Notes: generated from the sequence alone by a model not told the origin. 64,000 nt of DNA from Agaribacillus aureus (GCA_030442055.1 JAUJEB010000014.1:62001-126000); one strand, 5' to 3'. Counted from the stretch's first letter, positions 30,201 through 39,001 are shown. Numbers and translations are program-made.

Positions 30201-30996
30201 CAAGGAGGCCGATGAAAGCTTCAACATTGAAAACGCCATTGACTATTACCGGGTTGAATACAACTTTTTAAACAACGAAATCCTGCTTAACAAAAGCATT
30301 GGGGAATTTGCCTCCTTAAATTTGGGTGTTCACTGGCAAATGATTAAAGTCGAGTCGGAATATGACGGCGAAGACCGGCTGTTTTTGGAAGCATCCAACA
30401 ATGATGTAGGAGAAAGCTTTTTTAACTGGAAAAGCTTTCAGGGAGGTGTTTTTAACTTTTCGCTGGATATGCGGGACAATAAAAAACTACCTACCAGAGG
30501 TATCAACCTAAATACGGATATCAGAGCCTATGCGGGACTCAACGAGCGCTCGAATAACTACGCTACCGCCGAAGCCGATTTCTCACTGTTTTTTAGTTTC
30601 AGACTGCCGGCTACGGTGACACTGGCCATCCGCACCGGCGGCGGGCATACCTTTGGGAATTATGAATTTTACCAGGCACAGCAACTGGGTGGTTTACAAA
30701 CTTTAAGGGGTTATCGTAAAAACCGGTTTTTGGGTGATTCCCGGTTTTATAACAATACGGAATTGAGAATGAGAATTACCACCATCAAAAACCCTATTGT
30801 ACCTGTTACCTTTGGCTTTAATGTATTTAATGATATCGGGCGGGTTTGGCTCGACGGCGAAGATTCGGATAAATGGCACAATGGCTTTGGCGGCGGACTC
30901 TGGTTTGCGCCGGTGAACGCCGCTGTCCTGGCCATCGACGTAGCCAGGTCAAAAGAGGAAACGGGTTTTTATCTAAGATTAGGCTATCTGTTCTAG
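27265..30996 (+). CDS. Metallophosphoesterase / kinase-like / BamA-type barrel outer-membrane protein
   Basis: 1243 residues. Signal peptide (about 1-23). A calcineurin-like metallophosphoesterase (about 40-370) has all five metal-site motifs: GDAG (48), GDNIYP (82), GNHDW (124), AAHH (224-227) and GHEH (306-309). From about 455 to 750 there is a region with the layout of an atypical secreted kinase: a glycine-bounded strand pair (LRLQASDGKQYVLRSVEK, 459-476), an acidic ELFANGLFLFEERP, IGDWDRHDDQW (602-612), recalling the G-N/D-x-DRH motif of Fam20C, HipA and CotH, and PIPRDRDQAFF (627-637) where the metal-binding Asp would be. The C-terminal part (about 880-1243) is a BamA/TamA-like surface-antigen barrel with LGGLQTLRGYRKNRF, a typical L3/L6-like RGY motif. 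Likely outer-membrane anchored with the enzymes facing the periplasm. Barrel and phosphatase are firm; the kinase-like call is inference. Confidence 0.88.
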   Translation: MAGFQRFIWFLANLCFFHLSAAQTLPATTSTSLHTDSLSPVYTLYLVGDAGKYFKNGKNPVLTLLSKQLATENKESGVIFLGDNIYPKGLPDKGQASRGEAETIISRQLEVTKSYPGSTFVIPGNHDWKKGKRAGWKYINNQEKFVEALMDSTDVFFPDNGCPGPVEISLNEEITLIILDTQWILHPWEKPKEDEDCGVTSNADIMIQIDDIIRRNKGKKIVFAAHHPLYSYGIHGGISNLNNHLFPLTALNKSLYIPLPALGSIFPLYRKWIGNIQDISHPKYKAMKAVLTKLFAKHPNLIFVSGHEHSMQYIFKDRVHYIVSGSGSKSTHVKKKGYAQFANSNLGFAKLLFYQSGHTQLEIWQIDEEGNENKSFEKHLFTEKYNPPTAEDFSGISFSDSIVTANASNQYNTKNPGLFGQNYRSAWRTKIAVPVFDIGQEKGGLIPIKRGGGQQTKSLRLQASDGKQYVLRSVEKYTEKVVPEALRGTIAADIVQDQISASHPYGALVIPPLAEAAGIYHTNPQAVFMPNDPRLGKYSELFANGLFLFEERPHDDQSDSPNFGNSKKIYSTHKMLDQLYKDNNKYVDQLWTLKSRLFDMLIGDWDRHDDQWRWASFEEGKRKFFRPIPRDRDQAFFVNQGLFMRFAKKKWALPKFQGFDYDYKYVPGFNFNARYFDRDFLTEPSLQDWIKIADTLQKKLTDSVIENAIKIWPRPIYDLNGDEVIAKLKSQRDNLKDYAKRQYLFLARTVSVRGSNKNEYFRVERLNDRETRVRMYKKTRKDSTAEKLYDRVFKTDETKEIRLYGLAGKDLFKIEGRVRKGPIVRIIGGDNKDKIIDISHVKGASRKNKIYDNLTGNTLEAGPETRDFRSDAPDINSYDRKEFKYDKLTPLIYTNINRDDALFLGGGLIFTKHGFRKYPYKSNHFILGSFAFATNSFDIKYHATFMELFGKWNLKFNADLFSPNYTDNFFGFGNETTFNKEADESFNIENAIDYYRVEYNFLNNEILLNKSIGEFASLNLGVHWQMIKVESEYDGEDRLFLEASNNDVGESFFNWKSFQGGVFNFSLDMRDNKKLPTRGINLNTDIRAYAGLNERSNNYATAEADFSLFFSFRLPATVTLAIRTGGGHTFGNYEFYQAQQLGGLQTLRGYRKNRFLGDSRFYNNTELRMRITTIKNPIVPVTFGFNVFNDIGRVWLDGEDSDKWHNGFGGGLWFAPVNAAVLAIDVARSKEETGFYLRLGYLF

Positions 30997-31095
30997 TACT
31001 TTGCGCAAAATGCTCCGGCTGATTTAAGCGGAACATAACATTGGACAATGGCAGCCTTGAAATATTAAATAATGTAAATCTAATTGATATTATCA

Positions 31096-33351
31096 ATGAC
31101 GGAGGTTTTAACAGAATTATACGGACTGGTAGATTTTGAATCTAAAAAAATGGAGGGGTATGAAAGCGAGAATTATAGAATTAAATCAGGAGATCTTTGT
31201 TATGTTCTGAAGATTTATCAACACGAGCCAGGCCTCCCCGAGTTATTGCAAGCTGAAAATCTTATCCTGCAAGAGCTGGCAACACTGGACACGGGTGCCT
31301 TTCCGGTGCCGATACCAAACCTGAAAGGAGCATATCTAAGCCTTGATGAGGATAAAGCACACATTTATAGACTGCTTTCTTTTGTCGAAGGTACTTTTTT
31401 TGCCGACGCCCAACATACCGCAGCGCTCTTCCATTCCCTGGGTCATTTTATGGCAACACTGGATAAGCAACTGCTACATTTCCGGCATCCAGCACTGGAA
31501 GCCCGCCGGATCGTTTGGGATCTTCAGTATTTTCTACACAATGAAATACTGGTACAGCATATTGAAGATGAAAGCAAAGCCAAAATTGTCAAATATTTTT
31601 TCTTACAGTATAAGGAGTATGTATTGCCGGAACTTCCCCACCTGAGAAAATCCGCCATCCACAACGATGGCAACGAATGGAATCTTTTAACCAAAAACGA
31701 AAAAATATCCGGAATTATTGATTTCGGCGACATGGCCTATACCCCTATAATCCACGAGCTGGCCATCGCTGTGACCTACGGGATCATGGGAAAGGAGGAT
31801 CCTTTGTCCTGGGCCCTGCCCATATTACAGGGCTATCATCAAATCCTACCATTGGAGGAAAAAGAAATTGATCTTCTATACTATTTAATTGCCGCCAGGT
31901 TGTGCACCAGCGTTTGCAATTCTGCCAAAAACAAAAAATTACACCCTGAAAATGATTATATTACCATCAGTGAGCGACCAGCCTGGGATCTTTTGCACCA
32001 TTGGCTGACAATTAATCCCACCCATGCCACAACAAGTTTCAAAAAAGCACTGGGCATGCCGGTCAAAGCGCTCAAAACGGTTGAAGAGGCCCTCGGCCAC
32101 CGGCATCGAAATATTAGCAAGAGTCTGTCTCTAAGCTATCATGAGCCAATTTATATGCAAAGCGCTGCCTTTCAATATATGTACGACCGATATGGAAATA
32201 CGTATCTGGATGCCTATAACAACATACCGCATGTAGGCCATCAACACCCCGAGGTGGTAGCGGCCGCACAGCGTCAAATGGCCAGGTTGAATACAAATAC
32301 GCGGTATATTTATGATTTGCTTGGCGACTATGCTGAAAAAATATTAACGAAATTTCCGGCATCATTCAGCAAGGTTTTCTTTGTTAACTCAGGCAGTGCC
32401 GCCAGCGACCTGGCCATCAGGTTAGCTACTAATTACACCCAAAAAAGGCAGATAATGGTTATGGAGCACGGCTACCACGGAAATACGAGAATAGGGATCG
32501 AAATCAGCCATTACAAATATGGTCACAAGGGTGGCAGCGGCCAGGCGGCTCATATCCTGAAAGCACCACTGTCAGACGCATACCGCCTTGCCGAACCGGA
32601 TGACGGGACGATAGGCCAACATTATGCACAGTTAGCCACACAACAACTCGAAGAGGCCGATATAGCGGCTTTTATCGCTGAACCCATTGTTGGTTGCGGA
32701 GGCCAGGTACCCTTACCAAAAGATTATTTGAAAAACATCTACCCGGTCGTGAGGGCCAAAGGCGGCGTTTGTATTAGCGACGAGGTGCAAGTGGGATTTG
32801 GCAGGTTAGGGGAATACTTCTGGGGGTACGAAATGCAGGAGGTAGTGCCCGACATTGTGGTCCTTGGCAAACCCATGGGCAACGGCCATCCACTGGCGGC
32901 GGTAGTGACAACAGAGGAAATCGCCCAGGCCTTTGACAATGGCATGGAATTTTTCAGCTCCTTTGGTGGAAACCCTGTAAGTTGCGCCGTAGGCATGGCA
33001 GTGTTGAAAGTCATTGAAAAAGAAAGGCTCCAGGAGAATGCTGCAACTGTTGGAAGCTATTTCATAGACCAGTTAACGGCGCTACAGGGTCAACTTGTTA
33101 ACATTGGAGATATACGTGGCTCCGGCCTGTTTTTAGGGGTGGAAATCGTAAAAGACAGCACAGGCAAAGAACATGACACCTTGCTGGCCAGTCAATTAAA
33201 AAACGAATTGAAAAACAGAAAAATACTGGTAAGTACAGATGGGCCGTACGACAATGTTATTAAGATGAAGCCCCCCTTGTGTTTTAATAAAAACAATGTA
33301 GATCAGGTAATCAGCGAAATGGCGTCGATATTAGGAGCTGCACAGCTTTAA
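31096..33351 (+). CDS. APH-type phosphotransferase fused to class III aminotransferase
   Basis: 751 residues from the ATG at 31096 (the in-frame TTG at 31084 is rejected). N-terminal half: an aminoglycoside/choline-kinase-like domain with catalytic HNDGNEWN (His189, Asp191, Asn196) and IIDFGD (Asp209, Asp212). C-terminal half (from about 335): PLP enzyme of the class III fold with SGSAASDLAIRLA, the SDEVQVGFGR loop (Asp562) and the Schiff-base Lys592 in VLGKPMGNGHP. The fusion matches the group related to AGXT2L/ethanolamine-phosphate phospho-lyase: one domain could phosphorylate a small amino alcohol, the other eliminate phosphate. Some homologues also carry an M23 peptidase-like segment, which is absent here. 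Alternatives are simple amino-group transfer. Substrate unproven. Confidence 0.9.
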   Translation: MTEVLTELYGLVDFESKKMEGYESENYRIKSGDLCYVLKIYQHEPGLPELLQAENLILQELATLDTGAFPVPIPNLKGAYLSLDEDKAHIYRLLSFVEGTFFADAQHTAALFHSLGHFMATLDKQLLHFRHPALEARRIVWDLQYFLHNEILVQHIEDESKAKIVKYFFLQYKEYVLPELPHLRKSAIHNDGNEWNLLTKNEKISGIIDFGDMAYTPIIHELAIAVTYGIMGKEDPLSWALPILQGYHQILPLEEKEIDLLYYLIAARLCTSVCNSAKNKKLHPENDYITISERPAWDLLHHWLTINPTHATTSFKKALGMPVKALKTVEEALGHRHRNISKSLSLSYHEPIYMQSAAFQYMYDRYGNTYLDAYNNIPHVGHQHPEVVAAAQRQMARLNTNTRYIYDLLGDYAEKILTKFPASFSKVFFVNSGSAASDLAIRLATNYTQKRQIMVMEHGYHGNTRIGIEISHYKYGHKGGSGQAAHILKAPLSDAYRLAEPDDGTIGQHYAQLATQQLEEADIAAFIAEPIVGCGGQVPLPKDYLKNIYPVVRAKGGVCISDEVQVGFGRLGEYFWGYEMQEVVPDIVVLGKPMGNGHPLAAVVTTEEIAQAFDNGMEFFSSFGGNPVSCAVGMAVLKVIEKERLQENAATVGSYFIDQLTALQGQLVNIGDIRGSGLFLGVEIVKDSTGKEHDTLLASQLKNELKNRKILVSTDGPYDNVIKMKPPLCFNKNNVDQVISEMASILGAAQL

Positions 33352-33413
33352 TGTCGGCAAACTAAAATATGAAAAGATCACCGCTATGGACAAAGTACTG
33401 GAAAAACCAACGA

Positions 33414-33848
33414 CTAAGTGAGCGGGACAATCATCACCGGTATCCTGGACTTTTTGATGATTTCAAAAGAGGTAGTGGGATTCAGGACCCGGTAAAGTAA
33501 ACCATGCTCACGGTAGCCCACCATCAACAAGTCACATTTTAACTTAACCGACTCTTCAATAATCATGTCAATCGTGGCACCGTAAATCAACAGGCCTTCT
33601 GCTTCGACGTCTTTTGCCTTGAGCTGTTCGGCCAGTTGCTGAAGTGTTTTGTGTTCATTCCTCAATTCATCTGCCCGGAAATCACGGATATACTGCGGCC
33701 CTATTTCATAGCCGACAAAATCAGGATCCGGCGCTGCTACGTGTAACAGCCAAACTTTAGCCCCAAACTTTTCCGCCAGTTCGTGGGCCTTGTTAATGAG
33801 AAAATCGGTGTTTTCTTCAAAGTCTACGGTCAGCAAAATATTTTTCAT
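33414..33848 (-). CDS. Universal stress protein, single domain
   Basis: 144 residues from the ATG at 33848 (MKNILLTVDFEENTDF); an upstream start would add a hydrophobic leader that Usp proteins lack. The ATP-binding signature is degenerate (MVGYREHGLLYRVLNPTTS has no G-x9-G-S/T), so it belongs to the non-ATP-binding type or is diverged. It faces the aminotransferase gene convergently. Cytoplasmic stress role by family. Confidence 0.85.
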   Translation of the reverse strand: MKNILLTVDFEENTDFLINKAHELAEKFGAKVWLLHVAAPDPDFVGYEIGPQYIRDFRADELRNEHKTLQQLAEQLKAKDVEAEGLLIYGATIDMIIEESVKLKCDLLMVGYREHGLLYRVLNPTTSFEIIKKSRIPVMIVPLT

Positions 33849-34014
33849 AAAAATCGTTAAATGGAAGATGTAAAAATACAGCAAAAACAGGTATACAATA
33901 TTAATCAAATTCACCTGAAAGCCGACCTGATTCCGAATAAAAAGAAGCTACCCGAAGCGCTAAAAGACCCTGCTCATCCCTTCCACATTTATACATATTT
34001 CTGGCAAATTCCAC

Positions 34015-34494
34015 CTATTCCAAATTCCTGGATTGGCCACTCAAAATTTTCCATCCTTCCGCGCGTTTGATGGCAGTTCCCGTTTCAATCATGTTTACCT
34101 GGTTGACCTGACCGGCGGTATCGACAATGGTTCCTTTGACGATACCGGTATAGTTGGCAATCTCTTCACTTAGCGGATGAACCTCCAGGCTGCTCCAGTG
34201 AAACGCAATGGACTCCAGGCCCTTGTCATGGATCTGCAGGGTTTTGTAAACCGAATCATAATAAATCGCAGTCTGATAACCCGGAGGCACCCAAAAAAAA
34301 TCGGGGGAATTATCCAGGTACCTGAATTCAGCAGTCAGCCCTTCCTTTTTAATATCACTAAAATAGTTGTGTAACATGGCTGTTACCTCTTTTAGCACTT
34401 TTTCCTTTTTAGCGTCATCCCACTTGGCGGTTTCCACCTGCTGACAACCGGTAATTGCCAATACCAGCACCCAAATTAATAACAATTTATGCAT
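34015..34494 (-). CDS. Small lipoprotein with NTF2/SnoaL-like domain
   Basis: 159 residues from the ATG at 34494, which gives a lipoprotein signal (MHKLLLIWVLVLAITGC, Cys17). The mature part runs KVLKEVTAMLHNYFSDIKKEGL, then FFWVPPGY and a C-terminal GTAIKRAEGWKILSGQSR, the pattern of NTF2-like (DUF4440/SnoaL-like) alpha-beta cones that bind small molecules or sit as accessory folds. No catalytic residues are obvious. Monocistronic by position. Function unknown. Confidence 0.7.
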   Translation of the reverse strand: MHKLLLIWVLVLAITGCQQVETAKWDDAKKEKVLKEVTAMLHNYFSDIKKEGLTAEFRYLDNSPDFFWVPPGYQTAIYYDSVYKTLQIHDKGLESIAFHWSSLEVHPLSEEIANYTGIVKGTIVDTAGQVNQVNMIETGTAIKRAEGWKILSGQSRNLE

Positions 34495-34799
34495 GATCTT
34501 TCTATTTATAGCTGAAAACGTATTTACATATTTAGACCGGAAATGGAAACACATTATAGGAAATTTCAGTAAATTTTATTTCTTCATTATTGATAATTTT
34601 TGAGAGGGGCAATTTTAATCTATTGCACTTCCATTAGGTATTATTCAATAAAGACTAGGCCTGGGTGTGTCATTCAGCCTGTCGTTTGACGAATGGCCTT
34701 CTCTCCTTCTTGCTTAATGTCAGGATTTATTTAAATTGAACTAAAATTCAGATCCTCAGATAAAACGTTCACCTAAACCAAAATACCAGATACATCCCT

Positions 34800-36110
34800 A
34801 TGAAAAGAATAACGCCCCTCGTCACCCTGTTAACCTGCTTTGTAATTACCGGCTATGGCCAATCATCTACCGATCAATTATCCTCCGGTCAAGCGGCCGA
34901 GGCAGGTATGTCTCCGGATATTTTGGCAAAAGTCGACCCATTCATTAATAGCTATGTAAGCAAAAACCAAATGCCCGGTGGCGTATTTCTTGTTGCCAGA
35001 AAGGGGAAAATCGTCTATTATAAAAATTTCGGATACAGAACTACCAAACAGAAAAAGCCTTATGCTCTGGACGATATATTCCGTATTGCCTCTATGACCA
35101 AGGCCATAACAACGGTATCCATCCTTCAATTATTTGAACAGGGAAAACTAGGCTTGGACGATCCCATCAGCCGCCACCTTTCCGCCTTCAAAGAAACTGG
35201 CGTTTTAGATACATTTAATGAAGTCGACTCAAGCTATACAACTGTTCCTGCCAACAATCCTATTACGATAAGGCATTTGCTCACGCATACTTCCGGTATT
35301 GTATATGGTGGTTTTTACAGGGGAAAGGTGCAAGCTGTTTATGCAAAACATAATATGGTTAACGTTGGTTTATCACATGATAGTTGGACTACCGAGGCTT
35401 TTATCGATCATCTCGCTAAGGTACCCCTCGCCTTCCAACCCGGCGAAAAATATGCCTATGGATTGAACATGGATGTATTGGGAAGAATTATTGAAGTGGT
35501 CTCCGGCCAATCTTTAAGTGATTATTTCACAGAGCATATCTTTACCCCTTTGGAAATGGTTGACTCCTATTTTTATTTACCCAGAAAAAAATACAAGCGG
35601 CTTTGTCCTGTCTACACTTATAACCAGGAAGAAAAAATGGTTATGGCTGATGAAGTGCCTAACGGGAGCGCCCTGGAATACCCCAAGGCTACTAAAAGAG
35701 CGCATTTTGCGGGTGGTGGCGGTTTGTCTTCAACCGCTATGGATTACGCCAGATTCATTTTCGCTTTGGTAAATAATGGCAAGTATAAAGACAAAAGAAT
35801 ATTGGGAAGAAAAACCATCGAAATGATGACCTCGGATCAGTTAATTGCTCTGAACAAAGATGGCAAGGGATATAGCAAAAACCCAGGCGAAACCTACGGC
35901 CTCGGGTTCGCACTACTGACAGAACAGGGTAATGGCATCACACCAAAATCACCTGGAACCTATGAATGGGGTGGCTACTTTAACACAAAATTCTTTATCG
36001 ACCCAAAGGAAGAGCTCATATTTGTCGGCATGACACAAATAGTACCCTTTCCACACCAGGAATTCTGGGAGAGATTATATGCTATTATTTATGCGTCGAT
36101 TGACGATTGA
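34800..36110 (+). CDS. Serine hydrolase, class C beta-lactamase-like family
   Basis: 436 residues. Signal peptide (about 1-20). Beta-lactamase/transpeptidase-like fold with Ser98-x-x-Lys101 (SMTK) in the RIASMTKAITT helix, a Tyr-containing second motif around YAYGLNMDVLG (about 218-228) and HFAGGGGLSSTAMDYARF near 300. The canonical Tyr-x-Asn is replaced by Tyr-Gly-Leu-Asn, usual for esterase/peptidase relatives rather than true beta-lactamases. Periplasmic. Activity as esterase, D-aminopeptidase or lactamase cannot be told from sequence; antibiotic resistance should not be assumed. Confidence 0.88.
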   Translation: MKRITPLVTLLTCFVITGYGQSSTDQLSSGQAAEAGMSPDILAKVDPFINSYVSKNQMPGGVFLVARKGKIVYYKNFGYRTTKQKKPYALDDIFRIASMTKAITTVSILQLFEQGKLGLDDPISRHLSAFKETGVLDTFNEVDSSYTTVPANNPITIRHLLTHTSGIVYGGFYRGKVQAVYAKHNMVNVGLSHDSWTTEAFIDHLAKVPLAFQPGEKYAYGLNMDVLGRIIEVVSGQSLSDYFTEHIFTPLEMVDSYFYLPRKKYKRLCPVYTYNQEEKMVMADEVPNGSALEYPKATKRAHFAGGGGLSSTAMDYARFIFALVNNGKYKDKRILGRKTIEMMTSDQLIALNKDGKGYSKNPGETYGLGFALLTEQGNGITPKSPGTYEWGGYFNTKFFIDPKEELIFVGMTQIVPFPHQEFWERLYAIIYASIDD

Positions 36111-36128
36111 TCGCCGATCCGCCCAAAT

Positions 36129-36151
36129 CCGGGATCAGGATCTAATCCCGG
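36129..36151. terminator. Candidate bidirectional hairpin between convergent genes
   Basis: CCGGGAT (36129-36135) and ATCCCGG (36145-36151) form a 7-bp stem with a 9-base loop. It begins 19 bases after the serine hydrolase stop and overlaps the stop codon of the opposing TPR gene (36142-36144). T-poor on both sides, so weak as an intrinsic terminator. Confidence 0.4.
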
Positions 36152-36918
36152 TTTAAATCTTTTCTAAGTTCCAAGGCTTGCCGGTGGAAGAGGTGTTTTT
36201 CGTCCTTTATCAAAACCTGCAATTGTTGCGTGGCCATATCCAGATTTTTTTGTTTAATATAGGTCAAAACCAGGTACCATTGGGACAACTCCAAGTATAG
36301 ACCGGCAGGTTGGGTACTCAGCTGTCTGAAGTTGCTTTCAGCGGCGTCGGCATCACCGGCAGCCAGGTGGGCGATGCCAAGATAACAGCGTGCACCGGGG
36401 TCATCAGACGCTTTTAAGTAATCCTGAAACAGCGGAATGGCTGCACGATAGTCGCGCCGGTTGTAGGCGTCCATGGCTTCATTTAATCGCACTTTGTTGC
36501 CGTTATTTTCTGATCTCTCAGAGATCATATCGTCATATGGGTGGAAATAGGAGGCAAACAGATCCTCACTGGACCCAAGGTTTTCTCCCCGATTAGCCAA
36601 CCATACAATTCCGCTGACAATTAATAAGACAAATACCGCCGCTAGCGCGAGATATTGCTTTTTTTTATTTGGTACATGGCCTGCATCGGGATCAAAATCC
36701 TCTGTTACATTTTTATGTTCCCAGGACTTTACCTTTTTGACAAAATCCTGCTGCGCCATGTGTTTCACTTCCTGTATAATCAATGAATAGTCCTCTACTT
36801 TTTCAGCAAAAGCAGCATCGCGCACGATTTTAGACTCCATATCCGCCAGGGCCTCGCCTGTCAGCTCACCTTTGAGATAGGATTCAATTGCCTCGATTTC
36901 TTTCTCGTCTTCATTCAT
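36142..36918 (-). CDS. Membrane-anchored TPR protein, sigma-factor partner
   Basis: 258 residues. An acidic N-terminal cytoplasmic part (about 1-85) resembling the zinc-less anti-sigma-like region seen beside Bacteroidota sigma factors (IESYLKGELTGEALADMESKI), a single membrane span (about 88-107), then TPR-like helices (about 145-250: AMDAYNRRDYRAAIPLFQDYL, AHLAAGDADAAESNFRQL). It starts 1 base after the sigma gene stop, so it is co-transcribed and probably modulates that sigma factor or links it to an envelope signal. Confidence 0.8.
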   Translation of the reverse strand: MNEDEKEIEAIESYLKGELTGEALADMESKIVRDAAFAEKVEDYSLIIQEVKHMAQQDFVKKVKSWEHKNVTEDFDPDAGHVPNKKKQYLALAAVFVLLIVSGIVWLANRGENLGSSEDLFASYFHPYDDMISERSENNGNKVRLNEAMDAYNRRDYRAAIPLFQDYLKASDDPGARCYLGIAHLAAGDADAAESNFRQLSTQPAGLYLELSQWYLVLTYIKQKNLDMATQQLQVLIKDEKHLFHRQALELRKDLNRD

Positions 36919-36919
36919 C

Positions 36920-37498
36920 TTACAATGACAATTTTGTTGTTGTCAACCGTTCTCTGACCAGCTTTAAACATTGACATTTTTTCTTTTTGGCCACAGACTC
37001 ATTTTTATAGCCAATGCTGTTGGCAATGGCCTCCATAGAAAAATTCTTAAAGTAATGCATCCATAAAATGGACCGGCATGGTTCTTTCAACTGGTCAAGG
37101 ATCTTTCTAACCAAATGCCGTTTATGATTCTCATCCTGGCGTTCCTGAAAGTAATCATTCACAGTCTCAACCTCAGGAATACTTTCCAGGGAATCAAAGT
37201 TTGCCATTTTATCCCGATAATGTTTACGGATCAGGTTTTTACCAATGCCATACAGATAAGTATTTAAGCTACTATTCAAGTCATCGGCTTTACCGTCTTT
37301 TACATTAAAGTACAAGATGGTAAACGATTTCTGGTAAATATCCAAAACCTGATCCCTGGTTAGCCTGTGATTTTTATAGCACCATTTCAAAAAACCATCG
37401 CGGTATTCATCATACAATTGCTTGAGTATCTTTTCATCACCCAGCTTGATTTGGGCCAACAGCTCTTTTGTATCTATACTACGGTGTGGTTCTTTCAT
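36920..37498 (-). CDS. RNA polymerase sigma-70 family (ECF-like) sigma factor
   Basis: 192 residues from the ATG at 37498; an upstream TTG at 37516 is less likely. Region 2 (about 20-90) has YDEYRDGFLKWCYKNH and DVFQKSFTILY-like DIYQKSFTILYFNVKDG; region 4 (about 130-185) has LKEPCRSILWMHYFKNFSMEAIANSIGY with helix-turn-helix character. No C-terminal extension. Paired with the TPR membrane protein directly downstream, which is probably its regulator. Target genes cannot be read from the window. Confidence 0.9.
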   Translation of the reverse strand: MKEPHRSIDTKELLAQIKLGDEKILKQLYDEYRDGFLKWCYKNHRLTRDQVLDIYQKSFTILYFNVKDGKADDLNSSLNTYLYGIGKNLIRKHYRDKMANFDSLESIPEVETVNDYFQERQDENHKRHLVRKILDQLKEPCRSILWMHYFKNFSMEAIANSIGYKNESVAKKKKCQCLKLVRERLTTTKLSL

Positions 37499-37696
37499 TA
37501 GTGCCTTTGGGAACAAAAAGATTACTGCAAAATAAAATTTTCTCCACTCATTTTAAAGAAAACACCATAATCTTGAAATTGCATTGGTTCCGGCCAGATT
37601 GATTTATCGCCACCGCGACCTTAAAAATTTTTATGGCCCTGCTCTCCGTATTTTTGCAAATTTATGGTCCTGACGAAATTTTCAAGGGTGGAAAGA

Positions 37697-38944
37697 CTAA
37701 CGCCATCTAACCCCATTTTTCCAGGTCCAACGCGGTTTGAGGGCACCCTGGTTGTATAGTATTTCTTTGTAATGCTCACAGCTAAAACCAACAAAGTCCC
37801 CCAGCATACCGGGTTCCAGGCTTCCGCGATCTGTGAGATTTAATGCCCGCGCCGCCCGCGTTGTGATGGCGGCCAACACCTCTGCTGTGCTTAGCTTCTC
37901 ATAAACGCCCAGCACAGCCGCCTGCATCAACAGATCACCCATGGGTGCAGAGCCCGGGTTCCAGTCCGAGGCAATGGCCAGGCTGCCGCCTGCATCTAAT
38001 ATTTTCCTGGCCGGCGTAAAGCCCATTCCTAATCCAAGGCTGGCGCCTGGCAATGCAATGGCGACGGTATCACTTTGGGCCAAAAGATCTATTTCGTTTT
38101 TTTCACTGGCTTCCAGGTGGTCAGCAGAAATGGCTCCTACCTCTATCGCCAGCCGGCTACCGCCGGCGGTAAATTGATCGGCATGCACCGTTATATCAAA
38201 ACCAGCTTCTTTTGCGGCCAAAAGGTAATCTTTGGCAGGTTCGTAATTAAACGCGGTCTCTTCCACAAATATATCTATGCGATCTGTCAGCCTATCTTTC
38301 TTTAATATGGGAAAAAGTTCCCGGATCAGGTATTTCAGATAAGCCCTGTGGTCACCATCAAAGTCTTTCGGCAAGGTGTGGGCCGCCAAACAGGTAGGGA
38401 CCAGGTCCACCTGCAGCACCTGATCGACCTTTTTGATGATCTCGAGCATCCTGACTTCAGCTTCAACGCTGAGTCCATAACCACTTTTCACCTCTATGGT
38501 AGTAATTCCTTTCCGGATATGGTCAATTGCCCTGGAGGTCAGCCCTTCCGCCAATTCCTCATCGCTGGCGTTACGGGTTTGCTGCACGCTTCGCCATATG
38601 CCACCCCCGGCCCGGGCAATTTCCAGGTAAGACTTACCCGCATTTCTCATGGCATAATCATCCGCGCGTGAGCCACCATAGCAAATATGGGTATGTGCGT
38701 CAATAAGCCCCGGCATACCGACTACCGCCCCCTGCAATTCTTCAATATCCACATCCCGTATCTTCCAATCTTCTACCAAATCATCAAAGACCCCAACGGC
38801 TTCGATTTTATTTCCACGCAACAAGATACCCGCATTATCAATAACAGGCATTTTTTCATCGTTTAAAGGACCTTTATGCGGCAGTTCTGCAAAGGTCAGC
38901 AGCTGTTTGAAAGGGCCGACTAATTTGGTTTTAAACGCATTCAT
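37697..38944 (-). CDS. hutI: Imidazolonepropionase
   Basis: Third enzyme of the histidine-to-glutamate pathway: hydrolyses 4-imidazolone-5-propanoate to N-formimino-L-glutamate. 415 residues, usual for the amidohydrolase-type HutI. Metal site His84-x-His86 in DAHTHICYGG, catalytic region IEVKSGYGL at about 160-168, and HADQFTAGGS near 255. It lies 57 bases downstream of hutH on the same strand. Urocanate hydratase (hutU) and the formiminoglutamate-removing enzyme are not in the window, so the pathway here is incomplete locally. Confidence 0.95.
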   Translation of the reverse strand: MNAFKTKLVGPFKQLLTFAELPHKGPLNDEKMPVIDNAGILLRGNKIEAVGVFDDLVEDWKIRDVDIEELQGAVVGMPGLIDAHTHICYGGSRADDYAMRNAGKSYLEIARAGGGIWRSVQQTRNASDEELAEGLTSRAIDHIRKGITTIEVKSGYGLSVEAEVRMLEIIKKVDQVLQVDLVPTCLAAHTLPKDFDGDHRAYLKYLIRELFPILKKDRLTDRIDIFVEETAFNYEPAKDYLLAAKEAGFDITVHADQFTAGGSRLAIEVGAISADHLEASEKNEIDLLAQSDTVAIALPGASLGLGMGFTPARKILDAGGSLAIASDWNPGSAPMGDLLMQAAVLGVYEKLSTAEVLAAITTRAARALNLTDRGSLEPGMLGDFVGFSCEHYKEILYNQGALKPRWTWKNGVRWR

Positions 38945-39001
38945 ATCCCAAGGTAGTTAAAATACTGCATACAATGGCGATGTACACAAACGCTATTTTC
39001 T

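Noticed and set aside
34800-36110. Antibiotic resistance beta-lactamase
   Set aside because: The second active-site motif departs from Tyr-x-Asn, and the family is dominated by esterases and peptidases.
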